In this document: positions 16,698-26,100 of the stretch, one piece after another
Layout of the letters: each line of letters begins with the position of its first letter
Numbering within the stretch: position 1 is the stretch's first letter
Assembly (NCBI RefSeq): GCF_009192765.1
Contig: NZ_VOHQ01000004.1
Coordinates: 62,001 to 126,000, forward strand
Origin: Agriterribacter humi
GTDB taxonomy: Bacteria; Bacteroidota; Bacteroidia; Chitinophagales; Chitinophagaceae
DNA: 64,000 nucleotides
Reading direction: 5' to 3'
Notes under the pieces: generated by a model
What the model was told of the DNA's origin: nothing
The model's input: only the letters and a program-made list of their open reading frames with translations
The model's database searches: none
Made by a program: the position numbers and the translations under genes

Positions 16698-17435
16698 TCA
16701 GTCCAACCTCCTCAACCACTGTTTCGCCTCTTTGCTTCCTTCCAGGTCATTTGCTGCGATTTCCTGCAATAGCTTTTTGGCCGCGTCTATATCACCAGTC
16801 CCGCTTCGTTTGAATAAAGTAACCGCCTGGTAAAATTTGCCGGGGTTACTGTGTAACGTTGTATCCTTTGCGAGTTCGGAAAAGTAAAAGAGCGCTTTAT
16901 CGTATTGAAACTGCCGGAGTGCAGCAATACCGGCATATTTTTTTGCGCTGAAATTTGCAGAATCCTTTTCTGCAATGGTTTCGAACTGTAACAATGCTGC
17001 TGCCGGCTTACCGGCGTTAAATAAAGTCAGCCCGAACTGCAGGCTATCTGGTTCGCTGCTCATGGTTATATCTAAAGTTTTCCAGTTTTGCCGTATATAC
17101 GCATCCGCCAGTTGTTCCGGAGAACTGCTTGTACTGACCAGCATCCACGACAACACCATTACTGCAACAATTGCACATGCAGCAATCGCATATCTCCATA
17201 TTTGCGTCACCGGCTGTTTCCGGGGCAGCGCTTCTTTTTGTTGTTCATATAGTTCCCTGAATCTTTCCTTTTGCTGAATTTGCAGTTGCTCCTTAATTAC
17301 ATTATGGGTTGAAATATAAAAGGCCACCTCTTCTGCAAATGAAACATCATGGATGATCCGCTGCTCAAACTCTTGCTTTTGTTCCGCGGTGTTTGGGTGG
17401 TTAAAATAGTTATCAATATATTCCATATTATCCAT
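16698..17435 (-). CDS. Membrane TPR protein, probable partner of the adjacent ECF sigma factor
   Basis: This is a 245-residue single-pass membrane protein. The cytoplasmic N-terminus (about 1-80) starts MDNMEYIDNYFNHPNTAEQKQEFEQRI, which is the style of Bacteroidota anti-sigma N-termini. One transmembrane helix follows at about 82-100 (YAIAACAIVAVMVLSWML). The C-terminal part holds two to three TPR-like helices (SLQFGLTLFNAGKPAAALLQFETIA, QYDKALFYFSELAKD). Its start overlaps the sigma factor stop by 8 bp, so the pair is translationally coupled. The inferred role is to hold the sigma factor at the membrane and respond through its TPR domain. No classical zinc-binding anti-sigma motif is present. 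Confidence 0.75.
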   Translation of the reverse strand: MDNMEYIDNYFNHPNTAEQKQEFEQRIIHDVSFAEEVAFYISTHNVIKEQLQIQQKERFRELYEQQKEALPRKQPVTQIWRYAIAACAIVAVMVLSWMLVSTSSSPEQLADAYIRQNWKTLDITMSSEPDSLQFGLTLFNAGKPAAALLQFETIAEKDSANFSAKKYAGIAALRQFQYDKALFYFSELAKDTTLHSNPGKFYQAVTLFKRSGTGDIDAAKKLLQEIAANDLEGSKEAKQWLRRLD

Positions 17436-18036
17436 CTGAGTTTCTTTTAACGTTATACAACAACCGCAATTTATCTATGCAACGCAAACGGCTTGTTTTT
17501 ACTACATCGGCTGATCTATATTCCATTAATACCGATATCTCCTTATCGCTGTATCCATCGGCAAACAACATCAATAACTTCCGGCAGCTTTCTCCCAACT
17601 CCTGCAGCCTGTTTTTTAATGCATCCATATCCATTCGTTCAATTAATTGCTGAACAGCTGTTTTTGCCGGATCAGCTATTAACATTAGCATATCCGGAAT
17701 GGATGAAGTTTGATGAACACTATTCTTATTGGTCGTTTTCTTTCGCAAAAGGTCAACACATTTATTAATAAATATTCTATACAGGTAGGTTTTAAGTGCA
17801 GACCGGTTTTCAAAATGTCCTTTCCTGATATTATCAATAGCGTGCAGGATGGTATCCGAATACGCATCAAAGGATTCATCTTCCTGCAATGCATATTTTT
17901 TTATTCCTTCCTTTATAAAATAGGTATACCGGTTAAATAACGCATCCTCAGCTTTTCTTTTAAGCAAATTGTTTTCCTGAAGATTCTGGATTAATTCTTC
18001 ATCGGAAGAAACAATACGTGAGGTGTCAAAAGACAT
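17428..18036 (-). CDS. RNA polymerase ECF-type sigma factor
   Basis: The 202-residue product has an N-terminal region-2-like helix set (FNRYTYFIKEGIKKYALQEDESFDAYSDTILHAIDNI, with ALKTYLYRIFINKCVDLLRKK as region 2.4) and a C-terminal region 4 (LQELGESCRKLLMLFADGYSDKEISVLMEYRSADVVKTSRLRCIDKL). This matches the sigma-70 family ECF architecture common in Bacteroidota. It is the first gene of a two-gene unit with the TPR membrane protein. The target regulon is not visible; the adjacent divergent secreted PepSY-like gene at 18341 is one possible target, by position only. Confidence 0.9.
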   Translation of the reverse strand: MSFDTSRIVSSDEELIQNLQENNLLKRKAEDALFNRYTYFIKEGIKKYALQEDESFDAYSDTILHAIDNIRKGHFENRSALKTYLYRIFINKCVDLLRKKTTNKNSVHQTSSIPDMLMLIADPAKTAVQQLIERMDMDALKNRLQELGESCRKLLMLFADGYSDKEISVLMEYRSADVVKTSRLRCIDKLRLLYNVKRNSDG

Positions 18037-18340
18037 GATATGTAGTGTGTTTCAGAAAGATAATAAAAATAATATGAAAAAAAACCATTTTTTGTTTCCT
18101 GTCCTTTTTCGTATCACGACAAAGCTATAAAGGCTTAAAAACTGAGGCCCGGTTATAAAAGGCTCAATTGCAGAAACCAAGGCGTCATCCTTACCCTTTT
18201 TGAAATAAAACAGCCTTTATTCGCCGGCAAGCTTGCAAAACAATTTTAATAATCCTTTTCCCCGACAAACCTTACCGGTTCATTTGATGCTTAATAACTA
18301 AGATCAGGGACTGCATCATTCACAAAAAATAAAATGAAAA
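18037..18340. other. Divergent spacer between the sigma factor and the secreted PepSY-like gene
   Basis: This 304-bp spacer should hold the promoters of both flanking genes. No clear TAnnTTTG element or operator palindrome was found, and no coding frame is present. Confidence 0.4.
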
Positions 18341-18877
18341 ATGAAAAAGATTTTTTTTGCCTTTGCGGCCGGATGTATTCCCGCCCTGGCAGCCATGAAC
18401 GGAGCTTATGCTCAAAATAGCAGCACATTAAAAGAGAATATCCATTTTAACAAAGCCGCGGTTTCCGAAAATGTTACTGCGTCAGCTCCCAACGCCATTA
18501 ACGCCAGGGCCATAAAACACTTCTACCAGTCATATAAAAATGCCGCCGGCGTAGTATGGATAACAATTAATGACGGATTCAGGGCCTCCTTTACTTTAAA
18601 TGGTGTAAGCAACAAAGTGTATTACAATAAAAAAGGGAAATGGACTGCCCATTTAAAAAACTATACAGAAGATAAGTTATCCTTTGAGGTACGTGACATG
18701 ATTAAACGTGCCTATTGCGACTGTAGCATTAATTACGTTGATGAAATTGAGACCCTTCAGTCAGGCGGCGTCCCCACTTATATTGTGCACATAGAAGGTA
18801 AGAACGATTACAAATTCATAAGAGTGTGTAATGGAGAGATGGATGTTTGGAAAGAATTTAAAAAACAAAAACCATGA
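18341..18877 (+). CDS. Secreted PepSY-like / beta-lactamase-inhibitor-like protein
   Basis: This 178-residue exported protein has a signal peptide (MKKIFFAFAAGCIPALAAMNGAYAQ). After a linker, INARAIKHFYQSYKNAAGVVWITINDGFRASFTLNGVSNKVYYNKKGKWTAHLKNY matches the layout of Bacteroidota PepSY-like proteins: an H-F-x-x-x-Y-x-x-A-x-x-V-x-W helix, then a beta meander around YYNKKG. The second half repeats a similar helix plus sheet (VRDMIKRAYCDCSINYVDEI...YIVHIEGKNDYKFIRV). The role is unknown; the fold is associated with protease inhibition or periplasmic binding. It is followed by a strong terminator. Confidence 0.7.
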   Translation: MKKIFFAFAAGCIPALAAMNGAYAQNSSTLKENIHFNKAAVSENVTASAPNAINARAIKHFYQSYKNAAGVVWITINDGFRASFTLNGVSNKVYYNKKGKWTAHLKNYTEDKLSFEVRDMIKRAYCDCSINYVDEIETLQSGGVPTYIVHIEGKNDYKFIRVCNGEMDVWKEFKKQKP

Positions 18878-18888
18878 TCATATGCCAG

Positions 18889-18940
18889 CCGGTACAGGTA
18901 TGCGTAATCGTTATCAGCATACCTGCACCGGTTTTATTTT
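18889..18940 (+). terminator. Rho-independent terminator
   Basis: A 15-bp stem with one mismatch (CCGGTACAGGTATGC at 18889-18903 and GCATACCTGCACCGG at 18917-18931) is followed by TTTTATTTT. It ends the PepSY-like gene. The T-tract overlaps the 3' end of the convergent dipeptidase gene. Confidence 0.85.
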
Positions 18941-20061
18941 GCCTGCAACACATTTTTAGTGTTTGCTTTAAACACCCTGATAAAATTCCCCCCTAATATT
19001 TTAAGAATGTCCTTTTCGCTATATCCCCTGCCCAACAGTGCTTTGGTTATTTTTGGAAAATCTTCCACCCCCTTTAATTCCTGCGGCAAAGATTCAATGC
19101 CATCCATATCTGCACCCAAACCCACATAATCCGCACCCACCAGTTTTACAATATAATCAATATGATCTATCAGCAGGGATAATGGGGGACGCAGCGCTTC
19201 CATCTCCCCGGCATATTTTTTAGCCAGCCATTCTGAAATGGTATACGACTGCCAGCTTAGCTGCTTCAGGGAATCGCGTTCAATTCTGTGGCGCTGAAAA
19301 ATTTCCCGGCGCCGCCTCTGGTAATTGCTGTCTAAAAAGCCCGAGTAAAAGTTTACCTGTATCACACCTCCGTTTTTAGCTACTGCTTTTATTTGTTCGT
19401 CTTTAAGATTGCGGAACACCGGGCAAATGGCATAAACACTACTGTGCGAAAGCAACACCGGTTTGGTTGTAGTCTTCATTACATCATAAAATGTATGCTC
19501 ACCCACATGCGAGAGGTCAATCATCATACCCATTTCATTCATCTGCTTTACCACCTGCCTTCCAAAATCGGTAAGGCCTTTGTGTTTCAGTTCTCCGGAA
19601 GGCATTCCGGTATCGGGATCCGAGGAAGTTTCATCTTTTGCCGAGCTTGCCCATGCAGTGGAGTTATTCCATGTAAGCGTGAGATATCGGGCTCCGCGCC
19701 GGTACAGGCTATCCAGATAATCCAGCCTGTCTTCTATCATATGACCGCCTTCTACCCCTATCATACAAGCCAGTTTTTTTTGCCGCACTGCTTTTTGCAA
19801 CAGTGCGGGGGAAGTAACCAGCATCATTTTGCGGGGATTGCGCTTAACGAGAGCATATAGTGAATCCATTTCAATATTGGCAAATTGAAATGCCGTATAC
19901 TTTCCAAATGCTTCATCGCAAAAAATGGAAAATACCTGCACGTCTATACCCCCTGTTTTAAAACGGGCAATATCAGAATGCGTCTTGCCGGTAAGATCAT
20001 TTTCAATGTTCAACCCATGCATAGTAGCCGAAGAAAGTACATCATTGTGGGTATCCACCAC
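18934..20061 (-). CDS. Membrane dipeptidase (peptidase M19), separated from its signal peptide by a frameshift
   Basis: M19 dipeptidases are di-zinc enzymes that cleave dipeptides. The catalytic motifs are complete: VDTHND (H-x-D) at the N-terminus, GVEGGHMIED with the bridging Glu, LSHSS, IDLSHVGEHTFYD, and a late LGADMDGI. The frame begins with GTG at 20061 immediately after an in-frame TGA (20071-20073). The expected export signal lies just upstream in another frame, beginning at ATG 20153 and reading through AQNYTAIH. The downstream frame resumes with EAIVVDTHND. One missing base near 20070-20075 therefore separates the two. As it stands the enzyme would be cytoplasmic and GTG-initiated, or not made. 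Confidence 0.85.
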   Translation of the reverse strand: MVDTHNDVLSSATMHGLNIENDLTGKTHSDIARFKTGGIDVQVFSIFCDEAFGKYTAFQFANIEMDSLYALVKRNPRKMMLVTSPALLQKAVRQKKLACMIGVEGGHMIEDRLDYLDSLYRRGARYLTLTWNNSTAWASSAKDETSSDPDTGMPSGELKHKGLTDFGRQVVKQMNEMGMMIDLSHVGEHTFYDVMKTTTKPVLLSHSSVYAICPVFRNLKDEQIKAVAKNGGVIQVNFYSGFLDSNYQRRRREIFQRHRIERDSLKQLSWQSYTISEWLAKKYAGEMEALRPPLSLLIDHIDYIVKLVGADYVGLGADMDGIESLPQELKGVEDFPKITKALLGRGYSEKDILKILGGNFIRVFKANTKNVLQAK

Positions 20062-20073
20062 AATTGCTTCTCA

Positions 20074-20153
20074 TGTATGGCTGTATAATTTTGTGCATGA
20101 ACAACTATACAATACAACAAAAAACCAAATAACAGAAGAGCGTGTTGCTTCAT
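20074..20153 (-). pseudogene. Orphaned signal-peptide segment of the M19 dipeptidase
   Basis: From ATG 20151-20153 this frame reads MKQHALLLFGFLLYCIVVHA followed by QNYTAIH. That is a typical signal peptide and mature N-terminus. It then runs out of frame relative to the catalytic domain and stops soon after. Confidence 0.75.
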
Positions 20154-20253
20154 GCTGCGAAATTATTTTTTATATCAATGCATTAGTTAAACATGCGTTG
20201 GGGATCATATGGATCATCGTCTATATGTACATATTTTTTTTTTTCTATTGTGC

Positions 20254-20285
20254 CTATGTGTTTAATGTATTTTTTTAACACATAG
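20254..20285. repeat. Inverted repeat between two minus-strand genes
   Basis: CTATGTGTT (20254-20262) and AACACATAG (20277-20285) form a perfect 9-bp stem around a T-rich 14-nt loop. It lies just downstream of the 20300 gene and may be a transcript end, or an operator for the dipeptidase. Confidence 0.5.
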
Positions 20286-20299
20286 TCTATATATAGCTT

Positions 20300-20851
20300 T
20301 CAATCCTCTTTTGCACCCTTCTCTCCGGTAAACCATTGCTCTTTGTTTTTAAAGAGTACATTAAATGTAGTTAGCGACCCGTAAATACGGGTTATATATT
20401 GCTGAAGATTTACTTTGTCTTCGTCGTTGAGCTTTTTATGTGCATTGATCTGTTGTTCCAGTACGCGAAGTCTGTCGCGCAGCATTACAATCTTGTGAAA
20501 GAAGATTTCCACGGGTATCTCTTTGGGCTTCAATGATGTGTCTGCGGGTTGCAGCAGCATGGTACCACCCGTCCACCTGTCGCCCAAAGGCACTTTCTCT
20601 GTTACATCGCCCCACAAACGTAAAATTTTAAGCAACGATTTTTCCGTATCGGAAACTGTTTCCACTTCCGGCGTTACATTTTCCGGGATGATCTCATCGA
20701 GCTGCGGATCGGTTTTGTCAATTTCTTTTATGCCATGATTGATAAAAGAGATCATATATACAGCGTATTTAACGCCCACAATAACGCCGGGGCCATATTG
20801 TGTATGTTGCAGTCGGGTACCAATACCCAGTGTAAGTTGTTCCTGTTCCAT
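20300..20851 (-). CDS. Hypothetical protein with N-terminal YGxGxV module
   Basis: This 183-residue soluble protein is not assigned to a named family. The N-terminus LGIGTRLQHTQYGPGVIVGVKYAVYMISF resembles the small Tudor/SH3-like module found at helicase C-termini (G-x-x-V-x-H-x-x-YG-x-G-x-V). A central acidic linker leads to a helical C-terminal half with a likely coiled coil (FFHKIVMLRDRLRVLEQQINAHKKLNDEDKVNLQQYITRIY). The arrangement suggests a protein- or nucleic-acid-binding accessory protein, which is inference only. It is transcribed alone, upstream of the dipeptidase on the same strand. Confidence 0.65.
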   Translation of the reverse strand: MEQEQLTLGIGTRLQHTQYGPGVIVGVKYAVYMISFINHGIKEIDKTDPQLDEIIPENVTPEVETVSDTEKSLLKILRLWGDVTEKVPLGDRWTGGTMLLQPADTSLKPKEIPVEIFFHKIVMLRDRLRVLEQQINAHKKLNDEDKVNLQQYITRIYGSLTTFNVLFKNKEQWFTGEKGAKED

Positions 20852-20998
20852 AATGCTTTATATGTAAGTAAAGCTCAAGGTAAAATTTTTTGCAGAACAA
20901 GTTTCAAATAAGGCTCATATACTTCTATACCGGTATACTGCATATGAAATGATACAGGTAAAGGAGGCTTTTACTCCCGCTACCATACTATATGGTAC

Positions 20999-21028
20999 AA
21001 AAAAGGCCGCCTCTTAAGGCAGCCCTTT
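20999..21028 (-). terminator. Rho-independent terminator of the susC-susD operon
   Basis: On the minus strand AAAGGGCTGCCT and AGGCGGCCTTTTTT form a GC-rich stem with a short TAAG-containing loop and a T-run. It lies about 90 bp beyond the susD stop codon. Confidence 0.85.
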
Positions 21029-21119
21029 AACAACTCAAAACCAACATGCATTAAGATTTGCCCCACCAAACAGGCTCATTTAAACAGGTAGGACTTGAAG
21101 CGTTTGAATTGGCTTTCAA

Positions 21120-23117
21120 TTATTTGAGGTATCCGTAATACTCATCGTCTGTTGCACAATCCCACCAAACAGGCATACTCCAGATGTTCGGTTCAGCGGC
21201 ATGGCGATTTAAGGCAAGCGTATTTATAGAGTTGTATTGTATTTCATAAACCGGCGGTAATGCCCAACGGCGCATCCAATAACCAGGGTCTGTTGGGGAA
21301 CCACCTGTTAACTGAGCTGCACCTGTAAATAAGGCCCCACGTTGATAACCCGGGTAAACAACGCCAAAACCATCTACATTGCCAGCGCTAAAGTTAAAGC
21401 GGCGCATGTCATTCCAGTTCTCAATGCTACAGCCCATGGCAATATATTTTTGCAGCATAATATCCGACATCGTTAAAGAACCGGAAGCCTGGCAAACCGC
21501 GTCACTTGCAAAATAAGCATTAATGGCAGCCTCATCCATAGGTGCCATATCCGGATTGGTGTTGGTATAGCCCCCGCCCTGCCATTCAGTTAACTTAGCC
21601 TGCATCATATCCAAATGTGCCCTGATACCGTCTGTATAAGCCGTATAAGCATTTGCGGCATCACCTTTCCGCATATAAACTTCAGCCTTGATAAAGCACA
21701 TCTCATGATAAGTCAATATCTCCTGGTCGGAAACAGGCCGAACCTGGAAGGATCCTGTAGAACCTACAACGCCGGCAGCGTACGCTGCTGCTGAAGGGTA
21801 CCAGCTAACATCGGTAGCAGGCTGATCGTCTATGCCTGATGTAGCAAGAGCGCTGCTACGCATATTTACATAAACCGTATCGCCGGCAAGTACGTAATTG
21901 GTACTGTTTACATATATAGAACCAGCCGGGTAGGTTACCGTTACAACATTCCCGCTAACCGTGTGGGTCCGCCCTGCCGCAACCTGGGCAGCAATAAAAT
22001 TCGCAAGATCCGTTCCATCGGCGATCGTATAGCTTATATTAGTATTTGTAGCGGCATAAGTTGCCGTTGCAATAGACCTTGCTCCCCCACCTTTTATCAA
22101 CCGGGTTGCCGGCCCATAAGAATCAACCCCTATTGAACGATTCCATGTATAAGATGACACTTTACCACTGGGATCTAATTTAACATTGGACATGGAAGCC
22201 GGTACAATTTTAGTCATCCTGGGATCCGTTACCCCGGAGCCACGCAGATTCGTCAACAGGTTGTAGTAATATTGGGAAATACGCTGAGTACTGCCATAAG
22301 CCGCATAATTAAAGTTTCCATTTGTTACAACAGGATCGCCTAATAAAAAGTCAGTTACAGTACTGTTGTTAAAGGATGGTACCACCGTATTGTCGGCATT
22401 AGACTGTGGACCTTTCGACAAACAGTAAAGAACAGAATCTGCATTATATAAATCCGATTTTTTTGACAGCTTCAGCATGTACCGGGCTTTCAATCCCCAG
22501 CATAATTTTATCCATTTACTCACATCGCCGTTATTCATATAATCGCCGAGAGAAAATGCAGGTGCTCCGGCCTCCTGTGTTTTATCGAAGAGGCTGATGG
22601 CTTCATTCAATTTATCCATACACCCGTTGAAAATGGTCTTACCGTCATCAGGTTTAGGACTTGGATTTCCTGTGGCGGCTTCTGTATAAGGCATTTCGCC
22701 ATAAAGATCCAGCATTTGCATAAAACCCAACGCATGGAAGACATTTGCCGCAGCCATATAATGATAGGCTCCTTGCTTTTCAGCAGTATTATACATATCA
22801 ATCACGTTGGAAGATACTGCCACAAACCAGGTTTGATAGGGGGTTGTGGAGTTCCCGTTAGCGGCTGCCCATGTTGTGCTAAACGTATTGCCATTAACAT
22901 TTGTGCTATAATAAACGCCCGCCTGTAATGCAGTACGGTAATTGGCAACCCCGGAGGAGTACATATAAAAGTGTTCAATCCAGGGCAACCTGTTTTGGAT
23001 CAATACGCTTTGATTGTTAGGGTTATCCGGGTCCGTATTAACGTCCAGCCACTTTTTACACGAAGTGGAGCCTGCTACAAGTACACAACCCAATATTATA
23101 TAGATTAAATTTTTCAT
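21120..23117 (-). CDS. SusD/RagB-family nutrient-binding outer-membrane lipoprotein
   Basis: SusD-like proteins are surface lipoproteins that form the lid of a SusC transporter and bind its substrate. The signal peptide ends in a lipobox (ILGCVLVAGSTSC) with KKWLDVNTDPDNPN following, the usual N-terminus of the SusD-like-2 branch. The 665 residues are longer than the common 480-560; the region around 300-430 is rich in Thr, Ser, Ala and Asn and may be an inserted beta domain. TPR-like helices carry HALGFMQMLDLYGEMPYTEA and the late MDEAAINAYFA...MLQKYIAMGCSIENWNDMRRFNF. It lies 19 bp downstream of its susC partner. No hydrolase is attached, so the ligand (oligosaccharide or peptide) is unknown. 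Confidence 0.93.
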   Translation of the reverse strand: MKNLIYIILGCVLVAGSTSCKKWLDVNTDPDNPNNQSVLIQNRLPWIEHFYMYSSGVANYRTALQAGVYYSTNVNGNTFSTTWAAANGNSTTPYQTWFVAVSSNVIDMYNTAEKQGAYHYMAAANVFHALGFMQMLDLYGEMPYTEAATGNPSPKPDDGKTIFNGCMDKLNEAISLFDKTQEAGAPAFSLGDYMNNGDVSKWIKLCWGLKARYMLKLSKKSDLYNADSVLYCLSKGPQSNADNTVVPSFNNSTVTDFLLGDPVVTNGNFNYAAYGSTQRISQYYYNLLTNLRGSGVTDPRMTKIVPASMSNVKLDPSGKVSSYTWNRSIGVDSYGPATRLIKGGGARSIATATYAATNTNISYTIADGTDLANFIAAQVAAGRTHTVSGNVVTVTYPAGSIYVNSTNYVLAGDTVYVNMRSSALATSGIDDQPATDVSWYPSAAAYAAGVVGSTGSFQVRPVSDQEILTYHEMCFIKAEVYMRKGDAANAYTAYTDGIRAHLDMMQAKLTEWQGGGYTNTNPDMAPMDEAAINAYFASDAVCQASGSLTMSDIMLQKYIAMGCSIENWNDMRRFNFSAGNVDGFGVVYPGYQRGALFTGAAQLTGGSPTDPGYWMRRWALPPVYEIQYNSINTLALNRHAAEPNIWSMPVWWDCATDDEYYGYLK

Positions 23118-23136
23118 GCTTTTCTTTTTTCATTAA

Positions 23137-26100
23137 TTAAAATGTAATATTTACTCCGAAAGTGAAGCTTGCTACCGCAGGCACTCCCAAATAATCAATA
23201 CCCGTAGAACCCGAACCTCCCGTTCCGCCTGCTGCGCTTACCTCAGGATCCATTCCCTTGTAATTTGTCCAGGTAAATAAATTGGTGCCTACCGCTGTTG
23301 CTGAGAGTCCTTTAATAACTTTCTGGCGCTTCGATATACCGGAGAAGTCATAGGTTAATGATAAAGAGCGCAGCTTCACCCAGTTTACTGAAGTAATAAA
23401 ATTCATGGAATTAGCCGCATAGTTCGACCAGTATTGCTGAATCATGTTTGTACCTGCATACGTTGTACCACCAATGGTGTAGGACTGGTTGGCATCGTAG
23501 GTTTGCGTAAAATCTTCTCCTGTCACGCTGTTCACCCCGGTTATGGTTACCGATTGCCTGTCATTCAGTAAAGTCCTTTTACTTAACCCGTTTACAATCA
23601 TCGCATATTCTGTACCGTTATACACATCCCCGCCTTTGCGTATGTCGAGAAGAAATGATAAGGAGAGCTGTTTGTACCGGAATGTATTGTTGATCCCGCC
23701 AATGAAACTTGGTTCACGGTTACCAACAACCGGGTTAGTAGTGTTTAATTTATATAATCCGGTTGCAGGATCAACCTGGTAGCGCCCGTTTGGAATTTCA
23801 TCCCCTTTTGAGTCTACTTCACGCAAATAAGGCTGGCCGGTCATTCCAAGAAAATATCCGCCGTTTGGAACAGATGCCGCTTTTACTGTTCCGAACTGGG
23901 CATCTGTTGGGTAAAAATAGGCTACCCCCGGAAGAAAGTCTCCCAACCTGCCTTTATTATAGGAAAAATTAAACGTTATGTCCCATCCGAAATTCTTTTG
24001 AGATATTGCCTTACCTGTAAGCATCATTTCCATACCCTCGTTAATAACAGAGCCGGTATTGAGCGAGCTGAAAATAAAGCCTCCGGATTGGGCTAAACGT
24101 GGTTGTGCAATTTGGTTCTTTGTCTGGCTATGATAATAGGTATAGTCCAAACCTATACGCCCATTAAGGAATTTAAACTCTCCCCCAACTTCCCAGGAAT
24201 TTTGAATTTCGGGTTTTAAAACAGGATTACCTGCCGCCCACTGGTTGCCCACCAGCACATAAGAGCCAATAGTGTAGGGGGCCCATACATAAGTATTGGT
24301 TGCATACGGATTCGCGTCTTTGCCGACCTGTGCCCAGCTTGCCCTGAACTTACCGAAAGAAAGAATGTTGCCTTTTGGCAACAGCTCTGTAAAAACAAGA
24401 GAGCCGCTCAGGGAAGGATAAAAATAAGATCTGTTCTCAAAAGGTAATGTGGACGACCAGTCATTACGTCCTGTTGCAGTAAGGAATGCAATGCTTTTGT
24501 AAGATACGCCAACTTCCCCATAACCCCCCACCAGCCGTTTACGCACTGTCGCATCAGCGAAAAACTTATTTTCCGTACCGATATTATTAAAGCTGATCGT
24601 ACCGGCTGTAACAAAGTTGTATCCCCAATGATTTTGCCTGCTCGTTCTCGTATCTTCTGAAGTAGTTCCCAGCATGAGATGTGTATCAAAATCGCCAAAT
24701 GTTTTATGAAAATTACTCATTACCGTTGTTGTAATGAATGTGTAATCATACTTGGGCTTGCTCAATCGCCCGTTCTGATACAGCGGGGCCACGGCAGAAC
24801 CCGGGGCTATATAAGTATAATCATCTGTTGTATACTGGTCGTAGCCCAAACGCGCTATAACATCCCACCAGCTCGCAATTTTGTAATTACCGCTCACGCC
24901 TCCGGTGATACGTTTGGTTTGTGATGTTAATTTATCCTTATTAATGATCCAGTAAGGGTTGTCTATATCGTCTTGCAGTTCAGTAATAATTCCGGCGTAA
25001 GGACGATATTGCGTTCCATCTTCGTTGATGTAATGGCTTATGTCTAATGTTTGAGGCCAACGGTATAATGCCTGCATACTTCCAACTCCGCTTCCATATA
25101 ACCCTGCGGTAGTCAGCGTTCTGTTGGTTTTGGCAACAGAATAGGCAACATTTGCATTCAAGGTCAAACGACCGTATTTCTGTTCGCCATTGAATCGGAA
25201 AGTGGTTTTATCATAACTTGTGTTGGGAACGATACCTGTTTGATCAAAATTAGAGCCGGATAAATAAAAAGAGCTGTTTTTAGTGCCGCCGGATACGTTT
25301 ACGTTATTATCATACAGCATACCATTTTGAAAAAAATTACCGATATTATCATATACCGTTTCCTGCGATGTAATCTTTTCTCCCCATGAATTATAAACAC
25401 CTTCTTTGGTGAGAACGCCATTAACAGAATAAGAACCGGGTCCAAACTCCGTTTGAACCTCGGGTAGTTTGTTTGCCCAGGAGGTGCTCACCCTGCTGGT
25501 AACATCAACTTTTACTGTTCCTTCCGCTCCCTTCTTTGTAGCAATAATAACAACACCATCGGCTGCCCGGGAACCATACAATGCCGCCGCTGCAGCTCCT
25601 TTCAATACCGACAAGCTTTCAATATCTTCCGGGTTTACATCCATGATACGGTTTGAAAAAGTTGTATTACTGCGACTCATCCCATCGGTACCCGTATTAC
25701 CGGTAACTGTAGTGGAGTTATCATATATAACACCATCAATAACAAATAACGGCTGGTTTTGCCTGCCCTCCGATGTAGAGTTACCACCACGAATAGTGAT
25801 AGATGCACCGGCGCCGGCAGAACCGCTGAATTGAGTAATATTTACACCGGGAACCTTACCCGCTAAAGAATTAACAACATTGGTGTTCTTGTTTTTCATT
25901 AGTTCCTCCGCATTCAGTTCGGAAACCGAATAGCCAAGCGCCTTCCTTTCTTTTTTAATGCCCATTGCTGTTACAACCACTTCTCCCAGGCTTCCGGCCG
26001 CCACTTGTAACCGGATATTAACTACAGCGTCATCTCCCGGTGTTACTTCCTGGTCTTCATAACCTACATACGAAACCTGCAGCGTTTGACCTGAAGCAAT

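Noticed and set aside
3374-18280. Shared 13-mer CAAACCTTACCGG upstream of the genes at 3453 and 18341
   Set aside because: In a 64-kb window dozens of 13-mer pairs are expected by chance, and flanks do not match.
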